Source: Deltaproteobacteria bacterium CG_4_8_14_3_um_filter_43_13
GTDB lineage: Bacteria; Desulfobacterota; UBA8473
Direction of reading: 5' to 3'
DNA: 14,131 nt
Assembly (NCBI GenBank): GCA_002782605.1
Contig: PFIF01000276.1
Location: forward strand, 575-14,705
Part shown: positions 6,790 to 14,072 of the stretch, in pieces
Numbering within the stretch: the stretch's first letter is position 1
Layout: every line of letters begins with the position of its first letter
Notes under the pieces: model-generated
Told to the model about the DNA's origin: nothing
The model's database searches: none
What the model saw: the letters and a program-made list of their open reading frames with translations, nothing else
Translations under genes and position numbers: made by a program

Positions 6790-7634
6790 ATATACAACTG
6801 CTTAAAGGACTCTTCCCATCTTGTCTTTAAAAAAATCTGATTTACAAGATAAGGTTTGTTGTTAAAACTAACCGTAGTAAGCCAACTATTAGCAGTAAAC
6901 TCGTTCCTTACATTGGCGAACTCAAACTGGTTGTGGCAATTGCCACAGACGACAACCAGATTTATTGGATGATGTCCTTGAGCGGGGTTAATATGATGTA
7001 TTTCAAAATACGGTTTATTATCCTTTTTCAGAAACCAAAAATCACACACTTGACAATGTCCTTGGTATAGCTCCCCTAACAGAACTCTTATATTAGGCGG
7101 CACATCCTCTTTTACCCTATTTGAATACTTATTCGTGTATCGTCTTTCCTTAATCGGCGTAGACTTAATCAGCCGATGGTATTCACCAAGTACCACTTTC
7201 TTCTTCTCCAAATCAGCCCAGTTGGCAAGAGTTATTATCTTTTCGGATGCCTCGTTTTCACTTTCGGCTTTATCTAAGCTGCTTTGCAGTTCCTGAGTTT
7301 TTAGCAGAAACTTTTGTTCAGGAACCAAACGATAGATAAAGTGCTTCTTATCTATCAATTGGACAACTATTTCATCGCCGTCTTTGAGTTTATTTTCCTT
7401 GTACCATTCCGCCATCCCTCCAATCCTGCATTCTCTAGTACTACTGGTGTACGGAGAGTAACTCTTATTATGCAGGACAGCCGACTCGTCCAGAAAAACC
7501 TTAATGGTTGTCTTGTGGTCTGGAAACCATTGTACTAATGAAACAGGAATAGCTATCAAACCCTTGTCTATACGGCTTTGGGTTACTTTAATGGTTGCAT
7601 AGCTATAGTTGATCTTGCTTTCGATCTTAATCAT
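6786..7634 (-). CDS. Putative type II restriction endonuclease: B3-like DNA-binding domain plus HNH nuclease
   Basis: This 282-aa protein appears intact. Residues about 8-105 (ATIKVTQSRIDKGLIAIPVS, then ECRIGGMAEWY, KLKDGDEIVVQLID and FIYRL) fit a B3 / EcoRII-N-like pseudobarrel DNA-recognition domain. Residues 112-175 form a charged linker. The C-terminal HNH fold shows C194-x-x-C197, EIHHI (H213-H214), and C230-x-x-C233-H234, giving a ββα-metal nuclease with a structural Cys4 zinc site. It presumably binds a specific site through the B3 module and cuts through the HNH module. The start overlaps the stop of the small upstream gene by 8 bp (ATGATTAA), so translation is probably coupled. The stop is followed directly by the methyltransferase. 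The domain calls come from motifs seen here; specificity is unknown. Confidence 0.82.
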   Translation of the reverse strand: MIKIESKINYSYATIKVTQSRIDKGLIAIPVSLVQWFPDHKTTIKVFLDESAVLHNKSYSPYTSSTRECRIGGMAEWYKENKLKDGDEIVVQLIDKKHFIYRLVPEQKFLLKTQELQSSLDKAESENEASEKIITLANWADLEKKKVVLGEYHRLIKSTPIKERRYTNKYSNRVKEDVPPNIRVLLGELYQGHCQVCDFWFLKKDNKPYFEIHHINPAQGHHPINLVVVCGNCHNQFEFANVRNEFTANSWLTTVSFNNKPYLVNQIFLKTRWEESFKQLYI

Positions 7635-7803
7635 TAACGATTGGCTTTACCTCATCGCAGTCTTTCCAGTCCTCTAATGTGGTTAATATTTCATCTTCAT
7701 GGATAGGCATATTTCTCGCCTTTTTATAGGCTGCATCTTTACTTGTAGCCTCTATTTCATAAGTACAATATCCTGAAAAGTATCTTCTAACCGTAAATTT
7801 CAT
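7627..7803 (-). CDS. Small DpnD/PcfM-like protein in the restriction cluster
   Basis: This is a 58-residue protein if started at ATG 7803. A GTG at 7809 would add two residues, but GAGGTG lies about 6-7 bases before the ATG, so 7803 is preferred. The N-terminal pattern KFTVRRYFSGYCTYEIEATS followed by DAAYKKA resembles the short beta-strand/helix DpnD/PcfM-like family ('...V.EIEA.S...A...A'). The C-terminal half is acidic (ILTTLEDWKDCDEV). DpnD is named from the pneumococcal DpnI restriction cassette, so the location is suggestive, but no biochemical role is established. It overlaps the HNH gene by 8 bp and starts 9 bp after the nuclease gene. The resemblance is weak; the gene itself is well supported by spacing and the ribosome binding site. 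Confidence 0.6.
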   Translation of the reverse strand: MKFTVRRYFSGYCTYEIEATSKDAAYKKARNMPIHEDEILTTLEDWKDCDEVKPIVND

Positions 7804-7812
7804 TTTCACACC

Positions 7813-8406
7813 TCACTTGTCAACCTTTGGATAATAGCTGTTTGTGATAGGCGTATTGCCCATCACGATAATAGGAATTGTAGCCGCTTGGAAGCTCGAA
7901 ACCCTTATATTTATACTCTTGCCGATGCCCTTCAACATTGAATCGGAACGTAACAATCCCGGATTGCCTTGATGGGTTTTATAGTCGCCGATACAAGACA
8001 AGGTCTTGCCGCCTTGTAATTCCCAGTTCCAGACGATGGACATCTTTACCTCAATTATAGCAACGATGTCATCTACCTCCTGATTAATGTTCTTGTTTCT
8101 GGAAATGACAACATCGGCAGGAGACATATTTGCCAAGGCAATTTGATCGCATATTGCGCCTTGAACTGCAAACAATCCCTTATCATTAACAACTGCTTGG
8201 ATTAAGTCCGTTGTCCATTTTTCAGTAAAGTTCCCGATCAGTGCGTTTCTGCTTTGGAGGGTGCTCTTCTTGCCATCGTAACCTTTGGGCCAGTAAGCGA
8301 GGTATCTGTTTTTATCGGTCACATAGAACAACTGTTCCGGTGTGGCAAATTTAACCGACTCAGAAAAGAACTTTTTTTCGACTTTCTTGTTCCAAAGTTC
8401 TACCAT
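7813..8406 (-). CDS. PD-(D/E)XK-type restriction nuclease-like protein, probably frameshifted at the N-terminus
   Basis: I do not recognise a named family. The 197-aa frame has the pattern SPADVVIS (D98) then IIEVKMS (E119-x-K121), a good match to the D...ExK catalytic core of restriction endonuclease-like nucleases. The conserved-looking blocks FATPEQLFYVTDKNRYLAYW and TLQSRNALIG, and GKSINIRVSSFQAATIPIIV near the end, indicate a real protein. The first dozen residues (MVELWNKKVEKK) look artificial. A minus-strand A7 run at 8372-8378 joins this frame to an upstream open stretch (to 8479); removing one A gives ...ESRKKFFSESVKF. The gene ends 9 bp before the DpnD-like gene and forms one unit with it, the HNH nuclease and the methyltransferase. 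It may also be short at the C-terminus. Confidence 0.7.
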   Translation of the reverse strand: MVELWNKKVEKKFFSESVKFATPEQLFYVTDKNRYLAYWPKGYDGKKSTLQSRNALIGNFTEKWTTDLIQAVVNDKGLFAVQGAICDQIALANMSPADVVISRNKNINQEVDDIVAIIEVKMSIVWNWELQGGKTLSCIGDYKTHQGNPGLLRSDSMLKGIGKSINIRVSSFQAATIPIIVMGNTPITNSYYPKVDK

Positions 8407-8479
8407 AAGTAGATTCTACCTTCTTTTGATAAAGATTTAAAATATTTTCTTTGGCATGGTATTGTAGACGCTCAACAAT
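8379..8479 (-). other. Out-of-frame N-terminal extension of the PD-(D/E)XK-like gene
   Basis: In the frame one base off the nuclease, from the TAA at 8480-8482 to the A7 run, the minus strand encodes 33 uninterrupted residues, including LQYHAKENILNLYQKKVEST and GRTLEQES. This is helical, protein-like sequence that runs naturally into FFSESVKF after a one-base correction. It lacks ATG, GTG or TTG, so the true 5' end is either lost or lies beyond another lesion in the 120-bp gap to smc. That gap shows nothing else but a weak GCGG...CCGC repeat. Confidence 0.5.
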
Positions 8480-8525
8480 TTATTAAGCGGAAAAATGCCC
8501 GCATCTCGTAATATAAACTGGTAAT

Positions 8526-11500
8526 TTAGTTCATTTTTACTGAAACCAGTTTGGATACCCCGGGATTTTCCATGGTCACACCTATAAGGGTATCTACTAT
8601 CTCCATGGCCTGCTTGTTATGGGTCACAAGGATAAATTGGGAGTTTTTAGACGTCTCTAAAAGCAGTTCATTGAATCTGTCTATATTGACATCGTCCAGG
8701 GCAGCATCCACTTCATCCAAAAGACAAAAAGGGCTGGGTTTTATGGCAAACATAGAAAAGATCAATGCGATAGTTGCCAATGCCTTCTCTCCACCGGATA
8801 GGAGTTTGATATTTTGGAGCTTCTTACCAGGAGGCTGAGCAACTATTTCTATTCCAGTTTCTAACAGATCATCTTCATCGGTTAATACAAGTTCTCCTAT
8901 ACCACCCCCAAAGAGACGAGGGAATATCTCCTTGAACTTTCCATTGACAGCCAGAAAGGTCTCGTTAAACCTCTTTCTCGTCACTCGATTGATTTTGTTT
9001 ATAGTCTTCTGAAGAGATTCCAAAGACTGATTCAGATCATCCTGTTGACCTGTCAAGAACTCGTATCTCTCTTTCAATTCTTCGTATTCACCGATGGACA
9101 AGAGATTTACTTCACCCATATTTTCCAGAGATTCTTTTAGATATGCAAGCCTTTCTTTTGCTTCTTCCCCGGAGAACCCATTGACAGGAAGACTGGTCAT
9201 AGATTCTAACTTAATACGGTATTTTTCCTCTACCCTGTCTTTCAGGTGTGAGATGCTGAGCCCTATCTCAACTATTTTAAGATTCAAATCACTTAACCTT
9301 CCATTGATATCTTCTTGCTCCCTCAGGTAGGTTTTACCGGCACTCTCTTCTCTTCTTAAATCCTCGGCATCTTCTTCCGTTTCAGCCTTCTTTATGCTTA
9401 AAGAGTCATGGAGGCCTTTATGGATTTTAAGCAATTCATCAAGCCTGTTTTGAGAATCCTCTATCTTTTTAGCGATTCTAAGACACTCCTTTTCGCTTTC
9501 TTCGCTTTCCCTTATTTTCTCTTCAATACCTTTTACTAATGCTTCTCTAGCACTCCTTAAGCGGTTTATATTAGAAGATGCGCCTTTCAGCCGTTCTTTA
9601 ACAGAGCCTATTGTAATCTTTGAATTGGTAAGACCGGCTCTTAGCCCATCTATTTTTTCTTTTATCTTCTTCTCTTCTCCCTGCAGGCTGCCTACCAGCC
9701 TTTCTTTTTCGTCTTTTAAGTTGTTTAGACCCTGCAACTTCTCTCCTTTTGCTGACAGGTCCACCTTCGTTTTTTCCTTCTCTTCCTGCAATTGTTTTCT
9801 CTCAAAATTCAATATCTCTATCTTTTCCTTAAAACGGCTTAACTCTGAATAAGCCTGGGTCTGTTCATTTTTAAGGGTAAGAATCTTAACGTCCCCAGCA
9901 TATAACTCATGGCTCAATTTTTCTATACGCTTTTGTATTAAGGATGTCTCCTCAACAATCTGTTTATATTCCTTCTCAATTCTATTATACTCTTCTCTTA
10001 TCCTTTCTGTTATCTGTTCCAATTCTCTAATTTCTCTCTTCTTTTGCAGCACTCCACCCGAAACAGCAGACTTACTCCCACCGGTCAGAACCCCACAGGA
10101 GTCTATTACATCCCCATCCAGGGTAACCAAAGTGCCTATGTAGCCATTATTTTCCCAGAATTTCATAGCTCTATCAAAGTCTTCGACTACCAGTACATTT
10201 GCCAACAGGTAATTGGCGATATTGCAAAACCCTTCTCTTGCTTTAACTACACTTACCAAAGGGGTATAATCAGCCTCTGCAGAATAAATAGCCGGTGAAG
10301 ATCCTTTCTCCTCTCTGAGGTTGAGGGGGATAAAACTGCTTCTACCAGCAGCCTCTTTCTTCAAATACTCAATAGCCTCCACACCTTCATTTTGACTTTT
10401 GACAATAATATACTGGAGCTTCTCTCCCAGAATGGCCTCCAGGGCTGTCTCGTATTTTGGCGCAGTATCAATTATGTCGGCTACCACTCCATATATCCCA
10501 TTCTTCTTTGAATTGTCGTCGCCACTTTTAAGCATTATTGAACGAACCCCTTCCTGGTATCCCTCAAGGTTCTTCTGGAACTCTTTTAAAGAGTTCAATC
10601 GGGCAGTTTTCCTGTTAAGTTCCTCTTTGAGATCATTCAGGGTTTTTTCTTTTCCTTCCACCGTCAGCTTAAGATTGTCTATCTCTTCAAGCCTCTTTTG
10701 CTTCTCTTCCTCTAATACCCCTTTAAACCTGATTAACTCCTCCAACTCTTTATTTAACTTAGATGCCTTATCTTCTAGTTCTTCAATCATTTCTGTGGCG
10801 TTTTTCAATTCTTCCTTACTCTTCTCCTCCCTTCGAAGGAAGCCTGCCTGTTGATCTGTTAAATTGGTTATAGAATTTTTAATATGGGTTATATCAGTCA
10901 GTATATCAATAAGATCGGTCTTCTCTGATTCGATCCTTTCTACTGCAGCTTCGTAATGCTCTTCCAGCTTTTTGAACTGGCTTTCTCTCTCGGTTAGATT
11001 AAATTCTTCAGTAACCAGGGCATTTTGTAACCCCTTTTCATTCTTCTCTAACTCCTGAATCTCTTTTTCCGTGCCTTCCAGTTGGAACTTAAGCTTTTTA
11101 GTGTCTTCTCCGAAGCGGGACTGCTGTTTCCTAATGGTCTCCAACTCCTTGCCACCGTACTCTATAATGTTCTCATCCTTCTGGATAGAGCTATTTACGC
11201 TATGAAGCCTCTCTTGAATAGCGATTAACTCTTTTTCTTTTTCCAATAATCTGATCTTGGTTTCTTCAATTCGATTCTCACTACTCTGTATTTTTGCAGA
11301 AATTTCAGCATCTTTAGCCTTCAGTATCTCTAGTAAGCCTTCTTTATCCTTCTTATCTCTTAAAATTTCTCTGTAATCTCCTAATGCCAGGGTTAGTTCT
11401 ATCTCTTTTATATCTTTTTTAATAGAGTTATACTTTTCCGCCTTTTTGGCCTGTCGTTTCAGTGAACTAATCTGTCTTTTGATCTCTCCGATGATATCAG

Positions 11501-12083
11501 ACAACCTTATCAGGTTTTGTTTTGTAGACTCAATCTTACTCAACGCCTCTTTTTTTCTATTTTTATATTTTGTCACACCGGCTGCCTCTTCAATCAGAAA
11601 TCTTCTGTCCTGGGGCTTAGAATTCAAAATCATCTCAACCTTTCCCTGCTCTACCATAGAATAGGTCTTAGTACCCAGCCCCGTGTCCATAAAAAGCTCT
11701 GCGATGTCTTTGAGACGACAGGGGATCTTATTAATATAGTATTCGCTTTCTCCTGATCGAAAGAGACGTCTGGTTACCTGAATCTCGCTGAACTCATGAT
11801 ATTCAGGTGGGGCTATGCCGTCATCGTTTGAGAAGATCAACGAGACCTCTGCAACTCCTGTAGGTTTTATTCCTTCACTTCCGTTGAAGATGATATCCTC
11901 CATCAAAGCTCCCCTGAGCTGTTTGGCGCTGAGTTCTCCCATAGCCCACCGTATGGCATCTATAACATTGCTCTTTCCACAGCCATTTGGCCCGACTATA
12001 GCTGTAATACCGGGCTGAAAGGAAAGGGTTGTTTTTTCAGCAAAGGATTTAAATCCCAAAACCTCCACTTCTTTTATCTTCAT
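8526..12083 (-). CDS. smc: Chromosome partition / condensin protein SMC
   Basis: This is the ATPase core of the bacterial condensin (partners ScpA and ScpB, not in this window), which compacts and segregates the chromosome. It is complete at about 1185 aa, the usual length. Walker A GPNGCGKSN is near residue 31-39. A long coiled coil follows from about 165, then a hinge domain from about 510 to 680 (GVVADIIDTAPKYETALEAI ... GVLTGGS), a second coiled coil, ABC signature LSGGEKALAT near 1095, and Walker B FCLLDEVDAALDDVN near 1120-1133. The ATG at 12083 is preferred over the in-frame TTG at 12089 because GAAGGG lies 9 bases before it. It lies 59 bp downstream of a methyltransferase on the same strand and could share its promoter. 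No damage is visible. Confidence 0.98.
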   Translation of the reverse strand: MKIKEVEVLGFKSFAEKTTLSFQPGITAIVGPNGCGKSNVIDAIRWAMGELSAKQLRGALMEDIIFNGSEGIKPTGVAEVSLIFSNDDGIAPPEYHEFSEIQVTRRLFRSGESEYYINKIPCRLKDIAELFMDTGLGTKTYSMVEQGKVEMILNSKPQDRRFLIEEAAGVTKYKNRKKEALSKIESTKQNLIRLSDIIGEIKRQISSLKRQAKKAEKYNSIKKDIKEIELTLALGDYREILRDKKDKEGLLEILKAKDAEISAKIQSSENRIEETKIRLLEKEKELIAIQERLHSVNSSIQKDENIIEYGGKELETIRKQQSRFGEDTKKLKFQLEGTEKEIQELEKNEKGLQNALVTEEFNLTERESQFKKLEEHYEAAVERIESEKTDLIDILTDITHIKNSITNLTDQQAGFLRREEKSKEELKNATEMIEELEDKASKLNKELEELIRFKGVLEEEKQKRLEEIDNLKLTVEGKEKTLNDLKEELNRKTARLNSLKEFQKNLEGYQEGVRSIMLKSGDDNSKKNGIYGVVADIIDTAPKYETALEAILGEKLQYIIVKSQNEGVEAIEYLKKEAAGRSSFIPLNLREEKGSSPAIYSAEADYTPLVSVVKAREGFCNIANYLLANVLVVEDFDRAMKFWENNGYIGTLVTLDGDVIDSCGVLTGGSKSAVSGGVLQKKREIRELEQITERIREEYNRIEKEYKQIVEETSLIQKRIEKLSHELYAGDVKILTLKNEQTQAYSELSRFKEKIEILNFERKQLQEEKEKTKVDLSAKGEKLQGLNNLKDEKERLVGSLQGEEKKIKEKIDGLRAGLTNSKITIGSVKERLKGASSNINRLRSAREALVKGIEEKIRESEESEKECLRIAKKIEDSQNRLDELLKIHKGLHDSLSIKKAETEEDAEDLRREESAGKTYLREQEDINGRLSDLNLKIVEIGLSISHLKDRVEEKYRIKLESMTSLPVNGFSGEEAKERLAYLKESLENMGEVNLLSIGEYEELKERYEFLTGQQDDLNQSLESLQKTINKINRVTRKRFNETFLAVNGKFKEIFPRLFGGGIGELVLTDEDDLLETGIEIVAQPPGKKLQNIKLLSGGEKALATIALIFSMFAIKPSPFCLLDEVDAALDDVNIDRFNELLLETSKNSQFILVTHNKQAMEIVDTLIGVTMENPGVSKLVSVKMN

Positions 12084-12142
12084 ACCCAAAAGCCCTTCTT
12101 TTTCAGGTAACCCTTAACTCTTGTTCCAACTCGAGGATTTTG

Positions 12143-13438
12143 TTATCTCTTTCGCCAGACATACACGCATTTACGCAACGCTTCTCGCCCATGTGCGCCC
12201 ATTTGCTGGCTACTATTTCCCTTGCCATTTGGCAGTACCAATATTTGCTCTGCCTTGAATCCTAAATGCTCAGCGATCTCCGATAGAATGATGTCCACCG
12301 ATATGCTTGCACCAGCATACCGTACATTGTCGTTTACCATGATGAGCGGTGCATGCTTCTTTAATACACATGCTGACTCAAAAATGACACATGCCATCTC
12401 GTAGAAGTAACCGCGTACCATACGAGGGATTCCGTTATTATTGAGTAAGTCAAGCTCTTTCTGTAAATTCAAGTAGGCAAGGATGCTTTGGAGTAGCGGG
12501 TGTTGGTCAGCTGCCGCGATGGCGGCCTTCCATTCTGGATTCATAGCTAAAAGGTCTTTTGCCCGGTTTTCAACTGTGCAACTCAGCATCTCCTGCCTGA
12601 GTTTGGTCAATCCTTTCTCATCAACACCAAGGAGAGCAAGTTCCAGTGCATAGGTACGCGTGTAATCGTAGCGATTGCAGTATGGCGGAGACGTAATCAA
12701 GCCATCGTAAGACTGATGTTTGAGATTCGGCAGGATATTGAGGCATGAACCACTATGCAATTTAATCTCTGCCTTTGAACGGATTGTGCCGAATAAATCC
12801 AGGGGCATATTAGTAAAGCTCAAATCCACAACTATTTCGTTAAGTTTGCTTGTGATTGCCTGGTTAAAACTCAAAATCTTACCTTTGTCGAAGATCTTTT
12901 TGCCTTGGCGTCGGCCAGAACGATAATCCCATCGCAAATACTGTCCGTCCTTTCTCGTGTAACTGATGCTTTCAAGAATACAAAGTAAGGCAAACAGCAG
13001 AACAGATTTTACTCGCTGCCCCTCTTGTTCGGATACGTCGAGAAATCGTCCCATTGCATCAAGCGTTTCTGCTGAATAAGCCCCACAAGTAATTCTGAGT
13101 TCATTTATGGATTTGGCAGGCTTGCCATTTTCCCAAGGATGTTTATCTCTCCAATAGACAAGCCGCTCAACATCCACATCCTTTATTTCCCAATCAATTA
13201 ATTGTTTAGTTGCAATAACGATTTGGCCTATCGGAAGCAGTTCGATGCCCTCGGCCTTCATCCCCAGACCACCTGCTGCAAACAAAGCCGTCCCGATTCC
13301 TGAAAATGGATCGAGCACGGTGCCCTTAACGATTTGGTATTTCTCCAATAACTGCTCAATAAGACTAACAGAGAAGGCTTCTTTATACTTGAACCAACGA
13401 TAGAAGGACTTGCCCTTGTTGGCTTGAAAGCTTACCAT
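12143..13438 (-). CDS. Amino DNA-methyltransferase with motif I before motif IV (alpha-like); N-terminus cut off by an in-frame TGA
   Basis: This 431-aa frame contains the SAM-binding motif I (DPFSGIGT, 43-50) and, about 200 residues later, the catalytic motif IV TSPPY followed by CNRYDYTRTYALE (249-262). That order, with a long middle that may hold the target-recognition region, is alpha-like and distinct from the beta enzyme at 6017. It should methylate an exocyclic amino group (N4-C or N6-A). FQANKGKSFYRWFKYKEAFS at the start is a conserved block for these proteins, usually preceded by more sequence. The same frame continues upstream for another 54 codons to ATG 13600, interrupted by one TGA at 13481-13483. 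It lies directly upstream of smc. No partner nuclease is adjacent, so it may be an orphan or the second methylase of the 6017-8406 cluster. Confidence 0.85.
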   Translation of the reverse strand: MVSFQANKGKSFYRWFKYKEAFSVSLIEQLLEKYQIVKGTVLDPFSGIGTALFAAGGLGMKAEGIELLPIGQIVIATKQLIDWEIKDVDVERLVYWRDKHPWENGKPAKSINELRITCGAYSAETLDAMGRFLDVSEQEGQRVKSVLLFALLCILESISYTRKDGQYLRWDYRSGRRQGKKIFDKGKILSFNQAITSKLNEIVVDLSFTNMPLDLFGTIRSKAEIKLHSGSCLNILPNLKHQSYDGLITSPPYCNRYDYTRTYALELALLGVDEKGLTKLRQEMLSCTVENRAKDLLAMNPEWKAAIAAADQHPLLQSILAYLNLQKELDLLNNNGIPRMVRGYFYEMACVIFESACVLKKHAPLIMVNDNVRYAGASISVDIILSEIAEHLGFKAEQILVLPNGKGNSSQQMGAHGREALRKCVYVWRKR

Positions 13439-13600
13439 TGCGCGAGTGAGCGAGTTGTCAACCCTCAGTTTGTCTGCCCATCATGCTTCGGCTTCACTAT
13501 TCAACTTCTCTACGCAAGTAATTGCTTCAGATACGAAAGGCGCAGCACTTTCATTGTTCGATCTTTTCATTGTTGCCGATTTTGCTGCCTGCTGTGTCAT
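13439..13600 (-). pseudogene. N-terminal extension of the alpha-like methyltransferase, interrupted by TGA at 13481-13483
   Basis: In frame with the methyltransferase, ATG 13600 (TAG immediately before it, AGG 7 bases upstream as ribosome binding site) opens MTQQAAKSATMKRSNNESAA and continues to EKLNSEAEA, then TGA, then WADKLRVDNSLTRA and the main ORF. The 14 residues after the TGA join smoothly to VSFQANK and match the type of sequence seen in this methyltransferase family. The original gene therefore very likely began at or near 13600 and carries a single nonsense codon. Translation from the ATG at 13438 may still make a shortened protein. Confidence 0.65.
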
Positions 13601-13647
13601 CTATGTGCCTATGACCTTTTCTATTTTCTTGATCTGCCGAATGCCTG

Positions 13648-13686
13648 AAATCACGGGCAGCGTTATACGCTGTCCTATAGTGATTT
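13648..13686. repeat. Bulged 15-bp stem-loop in the leader of the methyltransferase/smc unit
   Basis: On the + strand AAATCAC (13648-13654) pairs with GTGATTT (13680-13686), and GGGCAGCG (13655-13662) with CGCTGTCC (13668-13675, one G-T). The loop is TTATA and there is a one-sided bulge TATA. Flanking GTTAGAA gives it an attC-like look, but the opposite core box is absent. It falls between the leftward promoter at 13720-13748 and the start codon at 13600, so in RNA it would be a 5'-leader hairpin. Confidence 0.55.
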
Positions 13687-13719
13687 GTTAGAAGCCATTT
13701 ACCTACAAATATTTTCATT

Positions 13720-13748
13720 AATATAGCATCGATTTTACCCCTTGTAAA
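13720..13748 (-). promoter_or_regulatory. Sigma70-like promoter for the methyltransferase/smc transcription unit
   Basis: On the minus strand TTTACA (13748-13743), a 17-bp spacer and TATATT (13725-13720) match the -35/-10 consensus at 5/6 and 5/6 with ideal spacing. Transcription would start near 13713 and give a leader of about 110 nt before the ATG at 13600. It is the best promoter sequence upstream of this gene. Confidence 0.55.
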
Positions 13749-13787
13749 GGAAAAAAATACAACAAAATGTATACAGTTATATTTATA

Positions 13788-13803
13788 CCACAATATATAG
13801 TGG
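13788..13803. promoter_or_regulatory. AT-rich near-palindrome, operator-like (CCACAATATATAGTGG)
   Basis: A 16-bp inverted repeat, CCAC-A-ATATAT-A-GTGG, has one symmetric mismatch. It lies about 40 bp upstream of the leftward -35. Its reverse complement shares CACTATATAT with 13847-13856, which overlaps the rightward promoter candidate. Two related sites between divergent promoters suggest a shared regulator, but none is encoded in view. Confidence 0.3.
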
Positions 13804-13842
13804 CTGATATTGAACTTGGAAATGCAGACATCCGGGGTTTTA

Positions 13843-13871
13843 TTGACACTATATATAGGTAGGAATATTTA
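13843..13871 (+). promoter_or_regulatory. Rightward promoter candidate
   Basis: A perfect TTGACA (13843-13848), a 17-bp spacer and TATTTA (13866-13871). The -10 is poor (3/6), and an overlapping TATATA is alternative. It would transcribe the structured region at 13936-14034 and any gene entering from 14073. Confidence 0.35.
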
Positions 13872-13935
13872 AACAGAGAGTGCTAATAAGCAGGAGGGAA
13901 AAGGCAAGCGACTAAAACTCATATCTAAACTGTGA

Positions 13936-13971
13936 CTAAACTATTACCGCCTAAAGGCGGTAGTAGTTTAG
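13936..13971. repeat. 36-nt hairpin, 16-bp stem with one G-T pair
   Basis: CTAAACTA-T-TACCGCC, loop TAAA, GGCGGTA-G-TAGTTTAG. The core ACCGCC...GGCGGT is GC-rich inside an AT-rich region, and a direct repeat CTAAACT precedes it at 13925-13931. There is no T-run on either side, so it is not a standard intrinsic terminator. It could be a dispersed palindromic repeat or part of a structured RNA. Confidence 0.7.
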
Positions 13972-13977
13972 TTTAAA

Positions 13978-14034
13978 GCGAGGAGAAAGGCACCACTTTT
14001 CTTTAAATTGTCGTACCTCGCAGGTGGGTACCTG
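13978..14034 (+). ncRNA. Possible structured RNA/leader (consecutive stem-loops), family not recognised
   Basis: GCGAGG (13978-13983) pairs with CCTCGC (14016-14021) and encloses AGAAA/TTTCT (13984-13988 with 13998-14002). Next comes CAGGT-GGGT-ACCTG (14021-14034). With the 13936-13971 hairpin this makes four stems in 100 nt downstream of a promoter-like TTGACA. I compared it by eye with common riboswitches, T-box, RNase P and SRP RNA and could not match it. The rest of 13601-14072 shows no gene. Confidence 0.3.
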
Positions 14035-14072
14035 AGGGAAACACAACTAAGGGGATAAAAACCAATTCATGT

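Noticed and set aside
9000..11800. Many open frames antisense to smc
   Set aside because: They are shadows of the long coiled-coil coding sequence; none has conserved motifs or start signals.
13551..13793. 80-residue minus-strand open frame upstream of the second methyltransferase
   Set aside because: It overlaps the frame MTQQAAKSAT... that continues into the methyltransferase, crosses the promoter and hairpin, and has no recognisable motifs.
14016..14040. T-box-like GGTGGGTACC sequence
   Set aside because: The T-box consensus is GGTGGTACCGCG; the extra G, the missing specifier and AG-box features, and no aminoacyl or amino-acid gene in view argue against it.
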